This document shows, one piece after another, positions 5,294 to 8,648 of a stretch of 8,648 nt of DNA. Position numbers and translations under genes: made by a program. The notes beneath the pieces are model-generated. The model was not told the DNA's origin. It made no database searches and saw only the letters and a list, made by a program, of their open reading frames with translations. The DNA lies in NCBI GenBank assembly GCA_051008975.1, contig JBPCXA010000050.1:1-8648 (forward strand), written 5' to 3'. This DNA comes from Persebacter sp051008975 (lineage in GTDB: Bacteria > Pseudomonadota > Gammaproteobacteria > Tethybacterales > Persebacteraceae). The stretch's first letter is position 1. Every line of letters starts with the position of its first letter.

Positions 5294-5521
5294 CTAATTT
5301 CTTGGCGCTATTTTTACAGGCGGTCTGTGGTATCCGAATGCTGGTCGTTGCCCTTTTCGTGGATGCTTTCTAAGATCGCAATGCATAATCTGAATGCCTT
5401 CTGCATTTATTTCGATATGACATCGTCGACCGATTTGGTCTTTTCGCGCGCATTGTAACGTCAATGTTCCATCTTCGTTGGCAACGATAGTGCAGAAGCA
5501 TTCGATCATCAGGACGTCCAT
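5294..5521 (-). CDS. Unknown 75-aa Cys-containing protein after LuxR
   Basis: I recognise no family. The protein has two short strand-like segments and five cysteines (ECFC, LQCARK, RRCHIEI, MHCD), possibly a small metal-binding fold, with a basic Pro-containing end. ATG 5521 overlaps the luxR 3' end by 13 bases in another frame. An alternative ATG whose A is 5509 overlaps the luxR stop as TGATG, the classical coupling arrangement, and would give 71 aa. The tight overlap supports a real gene co-translated with luxR. No ribosome binding site is strong. Confidence 0.55.
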   Translation of the reverse strand: MDVLMIECFCTIVANEDGTLTLQCARKDQIGRRCHIEINAEGIQIMHCDLRKHPRKGQRPAFGYHRPPVKIAPRN

Positions 5522-6264
5522 ATTCTTGCTGGAGTGATGACGCCTAGGGCAACGGCTCGAGCACAGGCTTGAATTCTATTTGACGCGCGGAGTTTTCTCG
5601 TTGCATTGTTGAGGTGGAATGATGCAGTACGATCTGAGACGTTTAGGATCAATCCGATTTCCGGCGCAGTTTTACCTTCAGCGGCCCAGGTTAACGTTTC
5701 TTTTTCTCGTTGAGTTAAGTCAGCGAGTGGAATTTCCGTCGTCGCAAATACTCGGCGCATCGCTTCGTGTGCGTAGGTGGCTAGTACGGTGCTATGTGGG
5801 ATTGCAGCGATGAGTTGTTTGTCCGTATGTGGATTTTGTTTCTGTGTTGCAAAACTCGTAATCCCAGGACCATGGTCGCTTCGGGTAGGTACAATTATGC
5901 CAGACGCTAGTCCGTATTCAGCTGCCTCTCTGAAGAGGATCTCCTCGTTTTGAAATTGTTCTGGATTGCTGGCAATCCTCCAGGCATCCGTCCATGTACG
6001 CGGGGCTAGATATTTTACCGCGTAGGACACAATTGGATCGATTTCGAGATAGCCGGAAGTTTGGTAACGCGTAAACCATTCTGGAGGAAAAGCTCCAATG
6101 TGGACAAGTTGTGGTTTGGAAAAAGAATTGAGTGGGAGGATAGCAGCGATGACGAAATGTTCAAACTCCATGTCTTCGCAGTATTCGACAATTATTTGTC
6201 GAATGTCTTTTACTGTTATGGAGTTTGTTAGATCTTCGACTAGATTTGAAAAATTTCTAACCAT
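5509..6264 (-). CDS. LuxR-type acyl-homoserine-lactone-responsive regulator (solo)
   Basis: This is a cytoplasmic quorum-sensing transcription factor of 251 aa, the usual length. The autoinducer-binding domain (about 15-165) shows the known ligand-pocket residues in order: Trp63 and Tyr67 (PPEWFTRYQ), Asp76-Pro77 (EIDPIV) and Trp91 (RTWTDA), followed by EYGLASGIIVP. The C-terminal domain (180-245) is a LuxR/GerE helix-turn-helix: LTQREKETLTWAAEGKTAPE, then a recognition helix around SDRTASFHLNNATRKL. ATG 6264 is chosen because AGGGGGG lies 7 bases upstream; an in-frame TTG just before it is less likely. It follows the 87-aa gene by 27 bases, downstream of a lux box, which implies autoregulation. 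No luxI synthase is in the window, so it acts as a solo here or uses a distant signal. Confidence 0.9.
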   Translation of the reverse strand: MVRNFSNLVEDLTNSITVKDIRQIIVEYCEDMEFEHFVIAAILPLNSFSKPQLVHIGAFPPEWFTRYQTSGYLEIDPIVSYAVKYLAPRTWTDAWRIASNPEQFQNEEILFREAAEYGLASGIIVPTRSDHGPGITSFATQKQNPHTDKQLIAAIPHSTVLATYAHEAMRRVFATTEIPLADLTQREKETLTWAAEGKTAPEIGLILNVSDRTASFHLNNATRKLRASNRIQACARAVALGVITPARIWTS

Positions 6265-6291
6265 CAAATATCCCCCCCTCGTTCTTTTTTA

Positions 6292-6555
6292 TCACCAATA
6301 CGTTAAAGTGAGACCTTTTTCTGCGATATTCACGAGCATTTCATTTTCCTCATCGAGCTGCCGGCATGCTTTTGCATAGAAATAAAGCGGTTGTCCTCCG
6401 TTATGAGTGAAGGTTACGTCGATCGATTTGTTCGTACCGGTGGTGACCGTCCAAATTCGATCCTCGCTGGTGAGAAAATTCGATAGAACTCGATTAAGTT
6501 CTTCTTCCGCTCCCGGTGCGCAGCGAATATTGACCGACTGGAAGTTGGACATCAT
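6292..6555 (-). CDS. Unknown 87-aa protein, first gene of the lux-box operon
   Basis: I recognise no family. The protein looks like a small compact alpha/beta fold: strand SVNIRC, helix PGAEEELNRVLSNFL, strands IWTVTTG and SIDVTFTHN, strand PLYFYAK, a helix ACRQLDEENEMLVNIAE, and a final strand LTLTYW. There is no signal peptide or membrane segment. GAGGAA sits 5 bases before ATG 6555 and supports this start. It lies between the lux box and luxR, so it is probably under quorum control and co-transcribed with luxR. It may modulate LuxR or be an effector of the response; neither is shown by sequence. Confidence 0.65.
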   Translation of the reverse strand: MMSNFQSVNIRCAPGAEEELNRVLSNFLTSEDRIWTVTTGTNKSIDVTFTHNGGQPLYFYAKACRQLDEENEMLVNIAEKGLTLTYW

Positions 6556-6618
6556 CGTTGTTCCTCATTTGTGTGGTGTCCGCGCGACATTATTCAACCA
6601 CATGAGTTCAACGAATGA

Positions 6619-6638
6619 ACCTGGTTGATCAACCAGGT
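6619..6638 (-). promoter_or_regulatory. lux box operator
   Basis: ACCTGGTTGATCAACCAGGT is a perfect 20-bp palindrome (22 bp with one more base pair at each side). It keeps the ACCTG, central GATC and CAGGT of the Vibrio fischeri lux box at the same spacing. It lies 64 bases upstream of the 87-aa gene start. An AATAAT that could be a -10 sits at 6594-6589, placing the box centre roughly 46 bases upstream of the predicted start of transcription, near the usual -42. It also touches the stop codon of the NarL-type gene. It is an unlikely intrinsic terminator, because no T-run follows in that direction. Confidence 0.75.
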
Positions 6639-7328
6639 TTAGAGTCCCCACTCTTTGAGCGGAATGAGTCCGTATTTTCGTGCAATCCATGGCCAGGTGT
6701 AGCGATCGACGCCTCCAAGACGCACATTAATTTCGGCTCTACGGTTGTGAACTGATTTGGGGTGAATATTCAATTTGTTCGCGATGTTCTTCGTGTCATG
6801 GCCCTGTATTGATAAGAGAAAGACGTCTAGCAATGCTTGCGGTAGAGCTTCTGATGGATCGTTATCCCCTGGTTCTTGAGTGTGATCATACTGTAACAGT
6901 TTTTCTGCGATCCCCGGGAGGTAGAATTTAGTTCCTGAAGAAATAGTGTCCAGTGCTTTGCATAAAGTCGTAGTGTCTACAGAGTGAGGCAAATAGCCCC
7001 GGATCCCTCGGTCGTATAAGTCTTTGATAATTCCGATGTTGTTGTACCTGGAGAAAAGTAGAATCTTCGCGTTACCCTGGGTTTCTAGTACCGTATCGAT
7101 TGGCCATAATAGAGGAGCGCCGTGATCGGTTTCGCATAGCAATTCCAAAATGATGGTGGCGGTTTTTTTTCTTAGAAACTGTTTCAGACCATCTTTTATC
7201 GATTTCCCCTCTCCCTCAATTGCAATCCCGTGTTTTTCGCAGGCAGTTCTAATACCAAGGCGGGTAAGTGGTGCATCGTGCACGATAACGACAGATGAGA
7301 TGGAGGATTGTTTTCGTTTTTTGGGCAC
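6639..7328 (-). CDS. NarL/RcsB-type regulator with degenerate receiver
   Basis: From the GTG at 7328 the protein is 229 aa, the normal size for a two-domain NarL-type regulator. The receiver-like domain starts SSVVIVHDAPLTRLGIRTA with one acidic residue (Asp18) where two are usual. The phospho-Asp position is Glu62 (TIILELL), Ser93 is kept, and the conserved Lys is His105 (GYLPHS). It probably works without phosphorylation, or is fixed in one state. The C-terminal HTH (about 168-215) reads LLSIQGHDTKNIANKLNIHP, then KSVHNRRAEINVRLG, closest to the RcsB/LuxR-type pattern. A longer open frame to 7655 exists, but it runs through the IscB right end and iscB, so its N-terminal extension is not part of the gene. 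GGGG lies 12 bases before the GTG, a weak start signal. The gene ends at the lux box. Confidence 0.8.
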   Translation of the reverse strand: MPKKRKQSSISSVVIVHDAPLTRLGIRTACEKHGIAIEGEGKSIKDGLKQFLRKKTATIILELLCETDHGAPLLWPIDTVLETQGNAKILLFSRYNNIGIIKDLYDRGIRGYLPHSVDTTTLCKALDTISSGTKFYLPGIAEKLLQYDHTQEPGDNDPSEALPQALLDVFLLSIQGHDTKNIANKLNIHPKSVHNRRAEINVRLGGVDRYTWPWIARKYGLIPLKEWGL

Positions 7329-7368
7329 TTTAGTTTGGTTCCCCGAATTTGGTCGGCTTGAGGTGATA

Positions 7369-7374
7369 AGTATA
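7369..7374 (-). promoter_or_regulatory. Possible -10 box for the NarL-type gene
   Basis: On the minus strand TATACT (5 of 6 to consensus) lies 40 bases before the GTG start, in the 87 bases between the IscB right end and the gene. No good -35 is present at 16-18 bases; the matching place falls close to the IS boundary. It may be a weak or activated promoter, or the original -35 context may have been altered by the insertion. Confidence 0.25.
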
Positions 7375-7415
7375 ATTCCTCTAAGGACTTGACCGCTATG
7401 GCTAAAGTTCCCTGA

Positions 7416-7433
7416 TTGAGTGAATGGATTCAC
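7416..7433 (-). repeat. Right-end hairpin and cleavage site of right IscB element
   Basis: On the minus strand GTGAATCCATTCAC is followed by TCAA, identical over all 18 bases to 1674-1691 of the other copy. The flanking bases after TCAA differ between the copies, which fixes the boundary. Confidence 0.7.
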
Positions 7434-7557
7434 GGACACCCCGTCGCCGAAGAGTCCTATCGGAGCGTTCGCGAGTGTCCGCTTCGACGCTAGGCGTTGT
7501 GCTCGCAAGCCGAGGTGGACATGCGACGGTCTGTCCCCATCTGTTCTCGACGTTGGC

Positions 7558-8648
7558 TTAAGGATAGCGGTAACCGTCGTCTCGATGGATTTGGGTATAC
7601 CGGTGGTGTGGCGCCGTGATCTTGAGCCCCGCCTTTGTGCGTATGTCGAAGTCACCTCGAGCCCGTACGCTCACGAGATACCCTCGATGGATTCCGCGGT
7701 ATTTCCCCGAGGGTTGGCACAGCGTCACGTAGTCTCCGACCTGAAAGTTGTGCACCCGTTTCGCCCTGGCGCGTGGCGCCGAGCGTGGAAACCCGTGCTT
7801 GTTCATGGTCACCTTCTGCCGCGTACCGTGACCGGCCGCAGTGATGCTGAGTGGCTGAGTGACTTCAAGCGATACGTTATTACCGCGGTCACCGACGCAT
7901 GCCGCATCGAGCCAATGCGTTTTCTCGTAGCCTTGCTGTGTTCGATTCCACTTCGTCCGCCCACCGCTCCAGAACGTCACTGGAAGCCCCAACGCCTTGA
8001 GCTTATCGCCGATGGCGTAACGGATGGCATTGACCGCCGCTGCGTCACGAAGTGGTGCCAGGCGGTGCTTCTGGATATGCGCTAGCCGGTCAGGTTTGCG
8101 CCTCAAGAACTCATCAACCGGCCGGTTGTCTTTGGCCTGGTTGCACGGCACGCACGATAGCGTCAGGTTCGAAACCGCATTCGATCCCCCTCTGGACTTC
8201 GCCACAATGTGCTCAACTTCCAGCGGGCAGTCCTTCGCGCCGCAGTAGGCGCATTCGTGCCTCCACTTCTGAAGTACGTACTCACGCACTTCGTAACCCC
8301 AGAGCGTGCCCTGCTGATATTCCACACCCTTGATTTCCGGATTACAGAGCTTCTGTGTGTCGAATCGCACCGTTTCGACGGCAATTGAGCTGATGGGCAT
8401 GAAGTGCATGAGGCGCTTCGCCCACGTCTCAACATTGTAGACGCGCGACATCAGCGAGGGCGGCAGCCAACCGTCGGCACGACCGAAGCTGTAACCGTTC
8501 TTGGCGCCTTTCGGCAGGTAGCGAAACTTCGGTCGCCGATACCATTTGCGGGACCGGCGATTACGCCGAGCGGCGGATCGCTTCTCCAGATCGGATTTGA
8601 TTTGGTGGCCACGGTGGTGAAGCTCGGCAGCCCAAATGGCCACATCAC
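7558..8648 (-). CDS. iscB: IscB RNA-guided nuclease, N-terminus cut by the window edge
   Basis: The open frame runs past the window edge. The first complete codon corresponds to Asp79 of the left copy, so the PLMP domain and RuvC-I Asp are not seen. The GTG at 8643 aligns with an internal Val and is not a start. Present are the bridge helix RRNRR, RuvC-II Glu in SIAVETVRFD, the HNH domain with both zinc CxxC pairs and His in VEHIVAKS, RuvC-III HWLDAACVGD, and the full C-terminal domain ending HRDDGYRYP. All catalytic residues in view are intact. In the 45-residue HNH core 37 positions match the left copy. It also has one extra Lys in the KGAKNGYSF loop. Confidence 0.9.
   Translation of the reverse strand, partial: DVAIWAAELHHRGHQIKSDLEKRSAARRNRRSRKWYRRPKFRYLPKGAKNGYSFGRADGWLPPSLMSRVYNVETWAKRLMHFMPISSIAVETVRFDTQKLCNPEIKGVEYQQGTLWGYEVREYVLQKWRHECAYCGAKDCPLEVEHIVAKSRGGSNAVSNLTLSCVPCNQAKDNRPVDEFLRRKPDRLAHIQKHRLAPLRDAAAVNAIRYAIGDKLKALGLPVTFWSGGRTKWNRTQQGYEKTHWLDAACVGDRGNNVSLEVTQPLSITAAGHGTRQKVTMNKHGFPRSAPRARAKRVHNFQVGDYVTLCQPSGKYRGIHRGYLVSVRARGDFDIRTKAGLKITAPHHRYTQIHRDDGYRYP

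Larger units (their letters stand above)
7416..8648 (-). mobile_element. IscB-encoding IS element, right copy (partial)
   Basis: This is the right-hand, inverted copy of the left element. Its right end is at 7416, read TCAA on the minus strand and preceded by the same hairpin. The non-coding stretch between iscB stop and right end (7416-7557) matches the left copy closely, including the blocks CCAACGTCGAGAACAGATGG and AGCACAACGCCTAGCGTCGA. Its left end and omega RNA are beyond 8648. It was inserted 87 bases upstream of the NarL-type gene. The proteins differ at about one residue in five in the HNH region, so the copies are not a recent duplication. Confidence 0.75.

Noticed and set aside
6618..6639. 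Palindrome as an intrinsic terminator of the NarL-type gene
   Set aside because: No T-run follows on the minus strand, and the half-sites, GATC centre and 20-bp length match a lux box upstream of a luxR operon.
7329..7655. 109-residue N-terminal extension of the NarL-type regulator
   Set aside because: The extension is a chance open frame through the end of iscB and the IS right end; the GTG at 7328 gives a normal family length.
8641..8643. GTG as start of the right-hand iscB
   Set aside because: It aligns with an internal Val of the left copy, and the frame continues past the window edge.
1..8648. CRISPR array, tRNA or rRNA genes
   Set aside because: No regularly spaced identical repeats of CRISPR length, no cloverleaf with a CCA-type end and no rRNA-like stretch were seen.

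Overview
The window looks like an accessory region of a proteobacterial plasmid or integrated element. The evidence is a LuxR-type quorum-sensing regulator with a near-textbook lux box, a DUF4224-type small protein of the kind seen beside phage and plasmid genes, a plasmid-style ParA ATPase with a ribbon-helix-helix partner, and several insertion-sequence layers. I cannot name the genus; a gamma- or betaproteobacterium or an Acidithiobacillus-like host would fit.

The two ends are two copies of one IscB-encoding, IS200/IS605-like element, facing inward as a long inverted repeat. The left copy (about 20-1691) has an upstream structured RNA of the omega-RNA/HEARO type, a complete iscB and a right end closing with the hairpin GTGAATCCATTCAC followed by TCAA. 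The right copy (7416 to beyond 8648, minus strand) has the same right end, but its N-terminus and omega RNA lie outside the window. Neither copy has a TnpA transposase in view. Directly after the left element come the decayed 3' end of a second family, tnpB, and its hairpin-rich right end (1693-about 1963).

The middle 5.4 kb is visibly richer in A+T from about 4000 onward and holds the cargo. It begins with a secreted, Cys-rich protein with a Gly/Lys tail (1949-2872), whose start codon lies inside the tnpB right end. A short ORF in the same frame follows (2891-3154). Then come a regulatory stretch with two hairpins and tandem 8-bp repeats, parA with its overlapping RHH partner, an OmpR-type regulator with a degenerate receiver (own promoter), and a DUF4224-like protein.

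On the minus strand, converging on these, are a NarL-type regulator with a degenerate receiver (6639-7328) and then a probable quorum-sensing operon: lux box, 87-aa unknown, LuxR solo, and an overlapping 75-aa unknown. No luxI is visible. The likely logic is that an external or distant acyl-homoserine lactone signal drives an autoregulated LuxR operon, next to two regulators that probably do not use phosphorylation. The cargo sits on a replicon or element with its own partition module and is bounded by RNA-guided-nuclease elements.
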